Source: Methylobacterium isbiliense | GTDB lineage: Bacteria > Pseudomonadota > Alphaproteobacteria > Rhizobiales > Beijerinckiaceae | Length of the DNA: 64,000 bases | Assembly: GCF_022179325.1 (NCBI RefSeq) | Contig: NZ_BPQQ01000010.1 | Location: forward strand, 1-64,000 | Reading direction: 5' to 3' | Shown here: piece by piece, positions 54,690-63,062 of the stretch | Layout: every line of letters starts with the position of its first letter | How positions within the stretch are numbered: the first letter of the stretch is position 1 | Program-made: the position numbers and the translations under genes | Notes under the pieces: model-generated | Told to the model about the DNA's origin: nothing | Database searches by the model: none | Seen by the model: only the letters and a program-made list of their open reading frames with translations

Positions 54690-55654
54690 GCCCCCTCCCC
54701 CCGATGGCCGGCCGCGCGGCGCTCCTCGCAATGGTCGGTGTCCGAGCACACGAACATCCGGCGCCCGGCATCGTCGAGCAGCACCTCGTCGAGGTAGACG
54801 CCCCGGGCCGCGCAGAGCGCGCAGGGTTCGGCGAAGTGTTGCACCCGGAACGGATGGTCCTCGAAATCGAGGCTGCGCACCCGCGTGTGCGGCGGCACCG
54901 CGTAGATCCGCTTCTCGCGCCCCGCACCGAAGAGCTGGAGCGCCGGGCAATCGTCCATCTTCGGGTTGTCGAATTTCGGGGTCGGCGAGGGGTCCATGAC
55001 GTAGCGGCCCGCGACCTCGACCGGATAGGCGTAGGTGGTGGCGATGTGGCCGTGGCGGGCGATGTCCTCGTAGAGCTTGACGTGCATCAGCCCGTACTCG
55101 GCGAGCGCGTGGAGCTGGCGCGTCTCGGTCTCCCGCGGCTCGAGGAAGCGCAGGGGCTCGGGGATCGGCACCTGGTAGACCAGCACCTGGCCCTCGGCGA
55201 GCGGGCGCTCGGGGATGCGGTGGCGCGTCTGGATCACCGTCGCCTCGGCGGTGCGGGTCGTGACGGCGACGCCCGCGGTCCGGGCGAAGAAGGCGCGGAT
55301 CGAGACTGCGTTGGTGGTATCGTCCGAGCCCTGGTCGATGACCTTGAGCACGTCGCTCCGCCCCAGGATCGCGGCGGTGACCTGCACGCCGCCGGTGCCC
55401 CAGCCATAGGGCATCGGCATCTCGCGCGAGGCGAAGGGCACCTGGTAGCCGGGGATCGCGATCGCCTTGAGGATCGCCCGGCGGATCATCCGCTTGGTGC
55501 CCTCGTCGAGATAGGCGAAGTTGTAGCCGGTCCCCGGCTCGGGCGCCGGCTCCGCCGGGAGGTCTTCCGTGCGGGCGTGGGGCTCGGGAGACGGCGTGAT
55601 GTCCGTCTCATGGCCCGGAAGGCGGGCGTCGCCGCGATGGCCCTCGTCGCTCAT
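54686..55654 (-). CDS. phnJ: Alpha-D-ribose 1-methylphosphonate 5-phosphate C-P lyase
   Basis: The radical-SAM enzyme that breaks the carbon-phosphorus bond, releasing methane or another alkane from methylphosphonate esters. 322 residues, with an extra ~40-residue hydrophilic N-terminus compared with E. coli. The unusual cluster cysteines are C278, C281, C303 and C309, with spacings 3, 22 and 6 identical to E. coli C241, C244, C266 and C272. The start overlaps the phnI stop (ATGA). Confidence 0.95.
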   Translation of the reverse strand: MSDEGHRGDARLPGHETDITPSPEPHARTEDLPAEPAPEPGTGYNFAYLDEGTKRMIRRAILKAIAIPGYQVPFASREMPMPYGWGTGGVQVTAAILGRSDVLKVIDQGSDDTTNAVSIRAFFARTAGVAVTTRTAEATVIQTRHRIPERPLAEGQVLVYQVPIPEPLRFLEPRETETRQLHALAEYGLMHVKLYEDIARHGHIATTYAYPVEVAGRYVMDPSPTPKFDNPKMDDCPALQLFGAGREKRIYAVPPHTRVRSLDFEDHPFRVQHFAEPCALCAARGVYLDEVLLDDAGRRMFVCSDTDHCEERRAAGHRGEGA

Positions 55655-56796
55655 TCCACCGCCTCCACGCTCGGCAGGTGGTCCTGCCCTTGCCCTTGCC
55701 CTTGCCCTTGCGCTTGCCCTTGCCCCTCTCCCTGCCGCGCGTGCTCCGCCCGCATCCGCCGCACCAGCTCCAGCTCGGCCTGGAAGTCGACGTAGTGGGG
55801 CAGCTTGAGGTGCTCGACGAAGCCCGTGGCCTGGAGCGCATCGCAATGCGCCAGCACGAATTCCTGGTCCTGGGCCGGGGAGGCGACCGGCTCGCCGAGT
55901 TCCTCCGCCCGCAGCGCGCGGTCGACCAGCGCCATCGCCATCGCCTTGCGCTCGCACTGGCCGAAGGCGAGGCCGTAGCCGCGGGTGAACTGCGGCGGCA
56001 CGGCGGCGCTGCCCTTGAACTGGTTGACCATCTGGCACTCGGTGAGCGCGACGCGCCCGAGCGGGACTGGGAAGCCGAGTTCCTCGGGCGTGAACTCCAC
56101 CTCGACCTCGCCCACCCGCACCTCGCCGACGAAGGGGTGGGTGCGGCCGTAGCCGCGCTGGGTCGCGTAGCCGAGCGCGAGCACGAAGCCTTCGTCGCCG
56201 CGCGCGAGCGCCTGCAGGCGCACCGCCCGGTCGGCGGGATAATCCACCGGCTCGCGGGTGAGGTCGCCCACCGGAGCGCCCTCCTCGGGCGGCGAGGGCT
56301 CGATCAGGCCGTCGCCCGCCAGCAGGTCCGTGACCCGCGGCGCCGGGCCGGGTTCCGGCTCGGCCTGTGCGGCCGCCGGCACCTCGCCCCCGGCGGCGAG
56401 CGCGAAATCGAGAAGGCGGTGGGTGTAGTCGAAGGTCGGCCCGAGCACCTGCCCGCCGGGCAGGTCCTTGAAGGTGGCGGAGACGCGGCGCGCGAGCCGC
56501 ATCGCCCCGGTATCGACCGGTTCGCCGGCGCCGAAGCGGGGCAGCGTGGTGCGGTAGGCCCGCACCAGGAACACCGCCTCGATCAGGTCGCCGCGCGCCT
56601 GCTTGAGGGCGAGCGCCGCGAGGCCGGGATCGTAGAGCGAGCCTTCCGTCATCACCCGGTCGACGAGCAGGCTCAGCTGCCCGGCGATCTGCTCCACCGC
56701 GAGGTCCGGCACCCCGGGGTCGCCCCGGCGCGCCTCGGCGAGCAGCCGGTGGGCGTTGGCGATGGCGGCCTCGCCGCCCTTCACGGCCACGTACAT
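55651..56796 (-). CDS. phnI: Phosphonate nucleosidase subunit PhnI
   Basis: A 381-residue core subunit that links phosphonate to ribose triphosphate by displacing adenine from ATP. Recognisable parts are MYVAVKGGEAAI at the start, SLYDPGLAALALKQARGD and ECQMVNQFKGSAAVP. The C-terminus carries an unusual Gly-Gln repeat tail (EGQGQAQGQGQGQGQ) coded by a hexamer repeat, absent from typical PhnI. It overlaps phnJ by four bases. Confidence 0.94.
   Translation of the reverse strand: MYVAVKGGEAAIANAHRLLAEARRGDPGVPDLAVEQIAGQLSLLVDRVMTEGSLYDPGLAALALKQARGDLIEAVFLVRAYRTTLPRFGAGEPVDTGAMRLARRVSATFKDLPGGQVLGPTFDYTHRLLDFALAAGGEVPAAAQAEPEPGPAPRVTDLLAGDGLIEPSPPEEGAPVGDLTREPVDYPADRAVRLQALARGDEGFVLALGYATQRGYGRTHPFVGEVRVGEVEVEFTPEELGFPVPLGRVALTECQMVNQFKGSAAVPPQFTRGYGLAFGQCERKAMAMALVDRALRAEELGEPVASPAQDQEFVLAHCDALQATGFVEHLKLPHYVDFQAELELVRRMRAEHARQGEGQGQAQGQGQGQGQDHLPSVEAVE
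55684..55737. repeat. Hexanucleotide repeat in the 3' end of phnI
   Basis: Nine six-base units, mostly TTGCCC with variants CTGCCC, TTGCGC and CTCTCC, run from 55684 to 55737. On the coding strand they encode alternating Gly and Gln near the PhnI C-terminus. Because the unit is six bases, copy-number change would alter tail length without breaking the frame. Confidence 0.8.
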
Positions 56797-56797
56797 A

Positions 56798-57388
56798 TCA
56801 CGCCTCCGTGACGCGGGTGGAGCGCGGCAGGCCGGCGAGCCGGCCCGGCGCGGCGAGCAGGAGGTCGATGCCGAGCGGGAAGCGGGCATGGTTCGCGGCG
56901 AGCCGGGCGGCGCAATCCGGCGGCAGCGGTGCGGCGGACAGGTGCGCCCGGCCGCGGATGCCCGGCCCCTCCAGCACGAGCCGCCCGTCCTCCCCCAGCC
57001 GGTCGAGCGCGAGCACCAGGGTGGCGGAGCGGTCCGGATAGGCGGGCGTGCCCTGCGCGAACTCCGCGAAATCCGGGCAGCGCGCCGGATCGGAGACGAG
57101 GGCGAAGGCGGCTTGCCCGGGATCCGCCACCACGGGCGCTCCGGTGTGGAAGCGCAGGAAGGCGGCGACCTCCGGGCTGGCAGAGAGCGGCGCGTCGAGC
57201 CAGAGCGGCGCGTCCGCGTCGGCGAGCGTCAGCGCCAAGGCGGCGAGTTCGGGCGTGAGCGGCGCCGGGGGCGATAGCGTGAGGGTGAGCGCCTGCACCC
57301 GGCCCGGCCGGGCGAGCGCGTCCATCACGGCGCGAAAGACGCGCTGCGCGTCGTGCACGGGATCCCGCAGCCCGGGGGCGAGCGCCAT
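56798..57388 (-). CDS. phnH: C-P lyase subunit PhnH
   Basis: A 196-residue subunit of the PhnGHIJ complex, with a PLP-transferase-like fold but no cofactor lysine. Family features are DPVHDAQRVFRAVMDALARPG at the start, SATLVLALDRLGEDG and GPGIRG, and LPRSTRV at the end. The ATG shares one base with the phnG stop (TGATG); a TTG one codon earlier is less likely. Confidence 0.92.
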   Translation of the reverse strand: MALAPGLRDPVHDAQRVFRAVMDALARPGRVQALTLTLSPPAPLTPELAALALTLADADAPLWLDAPLSASPEVAAFLRFHTGAPVVADPGQAAFALVSDPARCPDFAEFAQGTPAYPDRSATLVLALDRLGEDGRLVLEGPGIRGRAHLSAAPLPPDCAARLAANHARFPLGIDLLLAAPGRLAGLPRSTRVTEA

Positions 57389-57867
57389 CAATCCTCTCCC
57401 CGCACCATCGTGAAGAAGTTCACCTTGGTCGCCGCGCTCCGCCGCGCCGCTGCCGCGTCCTCGGCCGCGCGCCGGCCGGCCGCCGGCGCGAGCGCCGCCT
57501 CCACGGCCGCCCGCCGCTCCGGCCGCTGCCAGACCGCGTCGAGGATCGCGGCGAGGCGCGCCTTCTCGCGGTCGCGGCCGAGATGGTAGGCGAAGCCCGT
57601 CTCCCCGCCGGAGAGCCGGACCGCGGCGCGCGTCACCGTCATCTCGCCGAGGTTGAAGGCGCGCCCGTCACCGCCGATGCGCCCGCGCGCCATCACCAGC
57701 CCGGTCTCGGCCGGGCGCAGATCCTCCGCACCGTCCACCGGCCCGAGCCGGTCCAGGGCCGCCCGCAACTCCTCGCGCGTGGCGAGCGCGCAGCGGGCCA
57801 TCACGGCGCGGCGCTGCTCGGTCTCTGGCGTTCGCGGCGGAGAGCGTGTTGAGGTGGCGGTCGGCAT
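57388..57867 (-). CDS. phnG: C-P lyase subunit PhnG
   Basis: A 159-residue subunit that forms the C-P lyase core with PhnH, PhnI and PhnJ. Recognisable segments are RRAVMARCALATREEL, TGLVMARGRIGGDGRAFNLGE and the C-terminal SAATKVNFFTMVRGED. It is the first gene of the operon, just downstream of the palindromic operator; the start codon is 18 bases from the operator. Confidence 0.92.
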   Translation of the reverse strand: MPTATSTRSPPRTPETEQRRAVMARCALATREELRAALDRLGPVDGAEDLRPAETGLVMARGRIGGDGRAFNLGEMTVTRAAVRLSGGETGFAYHLGRDREKARLAAILDAVWQRPERRAAVEAALAPAAGRRAAEDAAAARRSAATKVNFFTMVRGED

Positions 57868-57884
57868 GGCGTCCGGTGGTCCTG

Positions 57885-57908
57885 ACTTGTCTAATGGTAT
57901 AGACAAGT
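57885..57908. promoter_or_regulatory. PhnF-type operator: perfect 24-bp interrupted palindrome
   Basis: ACTTGTCTA at 57885-57893 and TAGACAAGT at 57900-57908 are exact complements around the spacer ATGGTA. The site lies in the 76-bp gap between divergent phnG and phnF. GntR/HutC repressors bind sites with GTCTA/TAGAC half-sites like these, as known for mycobacterial PhnF. Its position next to the phnG start suggests repression of both promoters. Confidence 0.75.
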
Positions 57909-57943
57909 GAGCGTGCGCGGGCAAATGAAGTTTGGATGACGGT

Positions 57944-58693
57944 ATGGGCGAGGGCGGCGACATCCGGGTGACGGCGCTCAGGCGCGGCGAGGGGCTGGCC
58001 GCGTGGCGGCAGATCGCGGACGGCCTGGAGGCCGAGATCCGGACGGGCGCTCTCGCGGCCGGCGCGCAGCTGCCGACCGAGGCGGCGCTGGCGGCCCGCT
58101 TCGGCGTGAACCGCCACACGGTGCGCCGGGCGCTGGCGGTGCTGGCCGAGCGCGGCCTCGTGCGGGCGACGCAGGGGCGCGGCACCTTCGTCGAGGCGCC
58201 CCGTCTCGCCTACCCGATCGGCCCGCGCACGCGCTTCTCGGAGATCGTCTCGCGGGCCGGGCGCGAGGCCTGGGGCGACCTGATCGCGAGCGCCGAGGTG
58301 GCGGCGGAGGCCGAGATCGCGGCCGATCTCGGCCTGCCGCCGGGCGCGCCCGTGCTCGATCTCCTCACGCTGCACCGCGCGGACGGCACGCCGATCTCGA
58401 CCGCCCGCACCTGCCTGCCGCTGCCGCGCTTTGCCGGCTTCGACAGGGCCTACGCGGCGCTCGGATCGATCACCCGGGCCTACGCGGCGTTCGGCGTGTC
58501 CGACTACACCCGCCTCTCGACCCGCATCGGTGCCCGCTTGGCCGCCGCCGAGGAGGCGGCCCGGCTCGACCTCGCGCCGGGCCGGGTGCTCATCAGCCTC
58601 GCGAGCGTGAATGCGGACGCGGCGGGCACCCGCATCCAGGCCACGCGCGGGCTGTTCGTGGCCGACCGGGTGGAGCTGGTGGTCGAGGGCTGA
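57944..58693 (+). CDS. phnF: Phosphonate operon GntR/HutC regulator PhnF
   Basis: A 249-residue repressor. A winged-helix GntR domain (about residues 10-80, GAQLPTEAALAARFGVNRHTVRRALAVL) is followed by a UTRA ligand-binding domain (90-245, ending RGLFVADRVELVVEG). I start at the ATG at 57944; a TTG at 57932 is possible. It faces the phn operon and the perfect palindrome between them is its likely operator. Ligand is presumably a phosphonate or phosphate-related metabolite. Confidence 0.9.
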   Translation: MGEGGDIRVTALRRGEGLAAWRQIADGLEAEIRTGALAAGAQLPTEAALAARFGVNRHTVRRALAVLAERGLVRATQGRGTFVEAPRLAYPIGPRTRFSEIVSRAGREAWGDLIASAEVAAEAEIAADLGLPPGAPVLDLLTLHRADGTPISTARTCLPLPRFAGFDRAYAALGSITRAYAAFGVSDYTRLSTRIGARLAAAEEAARLDLAPGRVLISLASVNADAAGTRIQATRGLFVADRVELVVEG

Positions 58694-58699
58694 GCCGGA

Positions 58700-59203
58700 T
58701 CAGGCCCCGTCCTTGAGGCTCTTGAGCCGTGAGAACGGCGTCTCGGGCGCGTCTCCGGCCGGGGGCTCGAAGGCGACGCCGGGCTTGCGCGGGTAGGGAT
58801 CGAGCCCGAGCGCCAGGAACTCCGCCGTGAGGCTGCCGAGGTCGACGCGGCCGTTGACGATCGGGTCGGGAATTTCCGCGTCCTCGGCGGCCGTGCCCGC
58901 GAAGGCGTCGGGCGCGGCGAAATCCACGTCGACCTCCTCGCGCATCGTCGAGTCGAAGGGATCGAGCGTGACCACGCAGGTCTGCGCGATGGCCGCCTCG
59001 ACGGTGCCGGTTACCTGCAGGCGGTGGAGCGAGCCGGCGAGGCGGAAGCGGCCGACGAGGCTGTGGATGGCCGGCAGGCCGAAGTCACGGGCGAGCGCCT
59101 CGCGCTCCTCCGGGCTCGCCTCGACCACGACCTCCTGCCCCGCCTTGAGCGCGCGCTCGACCGCGACCGGGCGGGACAGCGGGCCGACGGTGTCAGGTGT
59201 CAT
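58700..59203 (-). CDS. YceD/DUF177-family protein
   Basis: A 167-residue protein with the DUF177 signature CVVTLDPFDSTMREEVDVDF, where the first cysteine of the usual pair is present. In bacteria and chloroplasts the family has been linked to 23S rRNA accumulation and ribosome assembly. The gene lies 94 bp downstream of the cytochrome bc1 chaperone gene, a conserved neighbourhood in alphaproteobacteria, though the usual plsX does not follow here; phnF does. Confidence 0.88.
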   Translation of the reverse strand: MTPDTVGPLSRPVAVERALKAGQEVVVEASPEEREALARDFGLPAIHSLVGRFRLAGSLHRLQVTGTVEAAIAQTCVVTLDPFDSTMREEVDVDFAAPDAFAGTAAEDAEIPDPIVNGRVDLGSLTAEFLALGLDPYPRKPGVAFEPPAGDAPETPFSRLKSLKDGA

Positions 59204-59297
59204 GGTGTCCTCCTCGTCTGAGCCTCATGCGCCGAATGGGCCGCCGGTTCTGCGGCGGCGATGACGCGAGAGCGGATGGCCGCGCCGACCTGACGAT

Positions 59298-59873
59298 TCA
59301 CGCGGGGCGGTGCCCCGGGTTCCCGGCCGGCGACGCGAAGGCGGCGGGGTCGGGCAGCACCGGGCCGTGGCCGAGAAGGGCATCGAGATCCTGCCGGCCC
59401 AGGGCCTCGGCGGCGGCGGCCACGTAGGCGGCGAGCGGCGTCCCCGCCTCCGCCTCGTCGCGCGCCAGCACGTTGCGGGCGAGCGCGACGGCGAGCGCCG
59501 GGCGGTCGCCCGCATCGAGCGCCGCGTCGTAGGCCCCTGCCCGGCCGTAGAAGGCCTGGGCGAGCTTCTTCATGCGCTTGGCGACCCCGAGATCGCCGAC
59601 CCCGAGTTCGCGCAGGGACGAGTCGAGCTGGGCGAAGACCGAATCGACGAGATCCTGCGCCACGTCCTCGGCCGGTGCCGGCAGCTGCCGCAGCCGCCGC
59701 AGCACCAGGATCACGTGCAGGCACAGGGTCTCGAAGCGCCCCTCCACCGTGTCCGGCACCCCGAGGGCGAGGTAGAGGCCGGGCTGGCGGGCCGCCGCAT
59801 TGATGCGCACGTGCAACGCCTCGATGACGCGGCGGCGCCCGTCGTCGCGCCGGAAGAGGTTGCGGATCATCAT
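59298..59873 (-). CDS. Ubiquinol-cytochrome c chaperone (CBP3-like)
   Basis: A 191-residue protein of the CBP3 family that assists assembly of cytochrome b in the bc1 complex. Recognisable parts are ALHVRINAAARQPGLYLALGVPDTVEGRFE, LDSSLRELGVGDLGVAKRMKKL and AFYGRAGAYDAAL. Two adjacent ATG codons (59873 and 59870) are possible starts, with GGAGG just upstream; the second has the better spacing. Confidence 0.88.
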   Translation of the reverse strand: MMIRNLFRRDDGRRRVIEALHVRINAAARQPGLYLALGVPDTVEGRFETLCLHVILVLRRLRQLPAPAEDVAQDLVDSVFAQLDSSLRELGVGDLGVAKRMKKLAQAFYGRAGAYDAALDAGDRPALAVALARNVLARDEAEAGTPLAAYVAAAAEALGRQDLDALLGHGPVLPDPAAFASPAGNPGHRPA

Positions 59874-60044
59874 GCCTCCGTCGCCCAACCCGCTGGGCGG
59901 CCTGCCGGAATCCGCGCCGCGGCGGCCGCCGCAACGCCTGTGGCCGAACCTTGGCCGTGCCTTGCCAACGCCACAACCCCGGGGTACGGCAGCGGTCCGT
60001 CCCGGCGCAAGGCCGGCGTCCGCTTGCGTGTTCCAGAGGTCGCG

Positions 60045-60509
60045 ATGCCGCGTCGCTTCTCCCCGTCGCTTCTCCGCCTCGCCGCGGCGGGTCTCCTCGG
60101 CCTGTCGGTGGCCGGCTGCGTGATCGGCGAGGAATTCCGCCGCGGCTACCTCATCGACGAGGCCGCGGTGGCCCAGGTGAAGCCCGGATCGAGCGCCGAG
60201 CAGGTGCTCCAGCTCCTCGGCACCCCGACCACCGTCTCCACCGTCGGCAACAAGTCCTGGTACTACATCAGCCAGAACACCCGCCGCACCGTGATGTTCT
60301 TGGGCGAAAGCACCCAGGATCAGCGGGTGCTCGCCGTCTACTTCAACCAGGGCTTCAAGGTGGAGCGCGTCGCGCTCTACGGCCAGCAGGACGGCCGGGT
60401 GTTCGACTTCATCTCCCGCACGACGCCGACCAGCGGCGGCGAGCAGGCCTTCCTCGGCCAGCTCCTACGGGGCCTGACCAAGTTCGAGCCCTTCCGCAAC
60501 GCGCAGTAG
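60045..60509 (+). CDS. bamE: Outer-membrane assembly lipoprotein BamE
   Basis: A 154-residue lipoprotein of the BAM complex. A signal peptide ends in the lipobox LSVAGC (Cys near residue 25), followed by the SmpA/OmlA domain with RRGYLIDEAAVAQVKPGSS, VLQLLGTPTTVSTVGNKSWYYISQ and VAVYFNQ-like LAVYFNQGFKVERV. It is divergent from the CBP3-like chaperone gene, a conserved arrangement. Confidence 0.93.
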   Translation: MPRRFSPSLLRLAAAGLLGLSVAGCVIGEEFRRGYLIDEAAVAQVKPGSSAEQVLQLLGTPTTVSTVGNKSWYYISQNTRRTVMFLGESTQDQRVLAVYFNQGFKVERVALYGQQDGRVFDFISRTTPTSGGEQAFLGQLLRGLTKFEPFRNAQ

Positions 60510-60522
60510 GCGCGGCCGCCGC

Positions 60523-60547
60523 GGCCCCGTCTCGCGACGGCGGGGCC
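60523..60547. terminator. Bidirectional hairpin between bamE and the ABC exporter gene
   Basis: GGCCCCGTC at the left and GACG plus CGGGGCC at the right form a long stem with a TCGC loop and a single unpaired G, filling the 39-bp gap between convergent stops. No T-run is seen on either side. Confidence 0.5.
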
Positions 60548-60548
60548 C

Positions 60549-62411
60549 CTACTCCGCCGCCTCGAAGGCCGGGTCCCCGGTCCCCAGGAACCCGCCGGAC
60601 TGGCGCGCCCACAGCCGCGCGTAGAGCCCGCCGCGGCGGATCAGCTCCGCGTGGCGGCCCTCCTCCACGATGCGGCCGCGGTCGAGCACGATCAGCCGGT
60701 CGAGGGCGGCGATGGTCGAGAGCCGGTGGGCGATGGCCAGCACGGTCTTGCCCTGCATCAGGGTGTCGAGCGAGCCCTGGATCGCCGCCTCCACTTCCGA
60801 ATCGAGCGCGGAGGTCGCCTCGTCCAGGATCAGGATCGGCGCGTCCTTCAGGATCACCCGCGCGATGGCGATGCGCTGGCGCTGCCCGCCCGAGAGTTTG
60901 ACGCCGCGCTCGCCCACCTGGGCCGCGTAGCCGGTGCGGCCCTTGTGGTCCTCCAGGCCCAGGATGAAGTCGTGGGCGTGCGCGAGCTTGGCCGCCGCGA
61001 CGATCTCCTCCTCGCCCGCCTCGGGGCGGCCATACGCGATGTTGTCGCGGATCGAGCGGTGGAGGAGCGAGGTGTCCTGCGTCACGACCGCGATCTGGCG
61101 CCGCAGCGAGTCCTGGGTCACGCCCGCGATGTCCTGGCCGTCGATCAGGATGCGCCCGCCTTCGAGGTCGTGCAGGCGCAGCAGCAGCGACGTGACGGTG
61201 GTCTTGCCGGCGCCGCTGGTGCCGACGAGCCCGACCTTCTCGCCGGGCGCGATCGTCAGGGTCAGGCCCTCGATCACGCCGCGGTCCTCGCGGCCGTAAT
61301 GGAAGGTCACGCCCTCGAAGGCGATGCGCCCGCGCGGGACCGTCAGCTCCCGCGCGTCCGGCCGGTCGACGATGCCGTGCGGGCGGGCGATGGTCTGCAT
61401 GCTCTCCTGGATCACGCCGATGTTCTCGAACAGGCCGCGCACGGTCTGCATCACCCAGCCCGACATGGCGATGAGGCGCAGCACCAGGGCGAGGCCCGCG
61501 GCCCCCTCCCCGGTCGTCATCTGCCCGCGCGACCACAGCGCCAGCACCGCCCCGGCCGTCGCCACGATGAGCACGCTGTTGAGGAGCGACAGGGTCCCGG
61601 TGGTCGCCGTGATGAGCCGGAACGAGTGCAGGTAGGCGTCGGTGTGGGCGGTGGTCGCCTCGCGCACCGCCGAGCGCTCCTCCCTGTCGCGGGCGAAGAG
61701 CTTGACGGTGAGGATGTTGGTGTAGCTGTCGACGATGCGCCCGATCAGGGTCGAGCGGGTGTCCGCCACCTTGAGCGAGCGGGCACGGGCGCGGGGCACG
61801 AAGTAGGCGGTGAGGCCGGCATAGGCCACGATCCAGAGCGCCACCGGCAGCACCAGCCACGGGCTGATCGAGGAGAACAGCCCGACCGCCGTGACGGCGA
61901 AGATCGCCACGTAGAGCAGCGTGTCGATGAACACCACCGCGAGTTCGCGCACCGCCGGGCCGACCTGCGTCACCCGGTTGGCGAGCCGCCCGGCGAAATC
62001 GGCCTGGAAGTAGGAGAGCGAGTGGCCGAGCGTGTAAAGGTGCGTGCGCCAGCGGATCATGTTCGTGGTCTGGGGCACCACGAGCTGGTTGGAGAGCGCC
62101 TCGTGCAGCCACGACAGGCAGGGGCGCACCACGAGGATCAGCGCGGCGGCCAGCGTGAGGCCGGTGGCGTGGTTCGCCCACAGGGTCGCCGGCTCCGACT
62201 TCGCCAGGATGTCGACGAACCAGCCCATCAGCAGGTAGAGCGACGCCTCGACGATCCCGGCCGCGAGCCCGACGAAGAACAGGATGACCAGGGCCGTGCG
62301 CACCGGGCGCAGGTAGTGGCCGGCGAAGCCCGTGACCGTGCCGGGCGGCTGGCGCCCCTCGTCGCAGGGCGCGAACGGGTCGATGCGGCGCTCGAGCCAG
62401 GCGAGGAACAT
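60549..62411 (-). CDS. ABC exporter, fused permease and ATPase half-transporter
   Basis: A 620-residue half-size exporter. Six membrane helices (about 35-330) precede the ATPase domain with Walker A GTSGAGKTT, signature LSGGQRQRIAIARV, Walker B ILILDEATSALD and the switch histidine in AIAHRLSTI. The membrane part begins with an extended cytoplasmic N-terminus (RRIDPFAPCDEG) typical of an alphaproteobacterial group of putative multidrug or lipid exporters. It should act as a homodimer. Substrate unknown. Confidence 0.92.
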   Translation of the reverse strand: MFLAWLERRIDPFAPCDEGRQPPGTVTGFAGHYLRPVRTALVILFFVGLAAGIVEASLYLLMGWFVDILAKSEPATLWANHATGLTLAAALILVVRPCLSWLHEALSNQLVVPQTTNMIRWRTHLYTLGHSLSYFQADFAGRLANRVTQVGPAVRELAVVFIDTLLYVAIFAVTAVGLFSSISPWLVLPVALWIVAYAGLTAYFVPRARARSLKVADTRSTLIGRIVDSYTNILTVKLFARDREERSAVREATTAHTDAYLHSFRLITATTGTLSLLNSVLIVATAGAVLALWSRGQMTTGEGAAGLALVLRLIAMSGWVMQTVRGLFENIGVIQESMQTIARPHGIVDRPDARELTVPRGRIAFEGVTFHYGREDRGVIEGLTLTIAPGEKVGLVGTSGAGKTTVTSLLLRLHDLEGGRILIDGQDIAGVTQDSLRRQIAVVTQDTSLLHRSIRDNIAYGRPEAGEEEIVAAAKLAHAHDFILGLEDHKGRTGYAAQVGERGVKLSGGQRQRIAIARVILKDAPILILDEATSALDSEVEAAIQGSLDTLMQGKTVLAIAHRLSTIAALDRLIVLDRGRIVEEGRHAELIRRGGLYARLWARQSGGFLGTGDPAFEAAE

Positions 62412-62518
62412 GCGGGAGCCATCCGTGGGGGATCGGACCCGTTTAGGTATCGTGCGGCGGCGCCCTGCCAACCGGGGGGCGATGCCGCACGTCGTTGACC
62501 CTTGAACCACTCCACCCG

Positions 62519-62983
62519 ATGCTGCGCCTCGCCCTCTACCAGCCCGACATCCCGCAGAACACCGGCACCATGCTGCGCCTCGCCGCCTGTCTCGGCGTGG
62601 CGGTGGAGATCATCGAGCCGGCGGGGTTCGACGTCTCGGACCGACACCTGCGGCGCTCGGGGCTCGACTACCTCGACCACGTGGCCATCACCCGCCACCG
62701 CTCGTGGGCCGCGTTCGAGGCGTGGCGGGCCGAGGCCGGCATCCGGCTCGTGCTCGCCACCACGGCGGGCGCCCTGCCCTACACCCTCTTCGCCTTCGCG
62801 CCCGGGGACTGCCTGATGGTCGGGCGCGAATCCGCCGGGGTTCCGGAGGCGGTGCACGCGGCCGCCGACGCCCGGGTGGTGATCCCGCTCAAGGCCGGGA
62901 TGCGCTCGCTCAACGTCGCGGTGGCGGCCGGCATGATCCTGGGCGAGGCGGTGCGCCAGACCGGCGGCGTCGCACCGGGCTGA
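62519..62983 (+). CDS. trmL: tRNA (cytidine(34)-2'-O)-methyltransferase
   Basis: A 154-residue SPOUT methyltransferase that modifies the wobble base of leucine tRNAs. Motifs are [36 protein letters not shown] and [23 protein letters not shown]. The start MLRLALYQ fits the family; a TTG eight codons upstream has no better ribosome site. It is divergent from the ABC exporter and precedes hemF by 79 bp. Confidence 0.92.
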   Translation: MLRLALYQPDIPQNTGTMLRLAACLGVAVEIIEPAGFDVSDRHLRRSGLDYLDHVAITRHRSWAAFEAWRAEAGIRLVLATTAGALPYTLFAFAPGDCLMVGRESAGVPEAVHAAADARVVIPLKAGMRSLNVAVAAGMILGEAVRQTGGVAPG

Positions 62984-63062
62984 CGCTCCGCGTCCCTCGA
63001 CTCCGGTGCCTCGCAGATCGTGCCTCTTGGCCCAGGCGCGCCGGTGTGGGATGGAACGAGCC

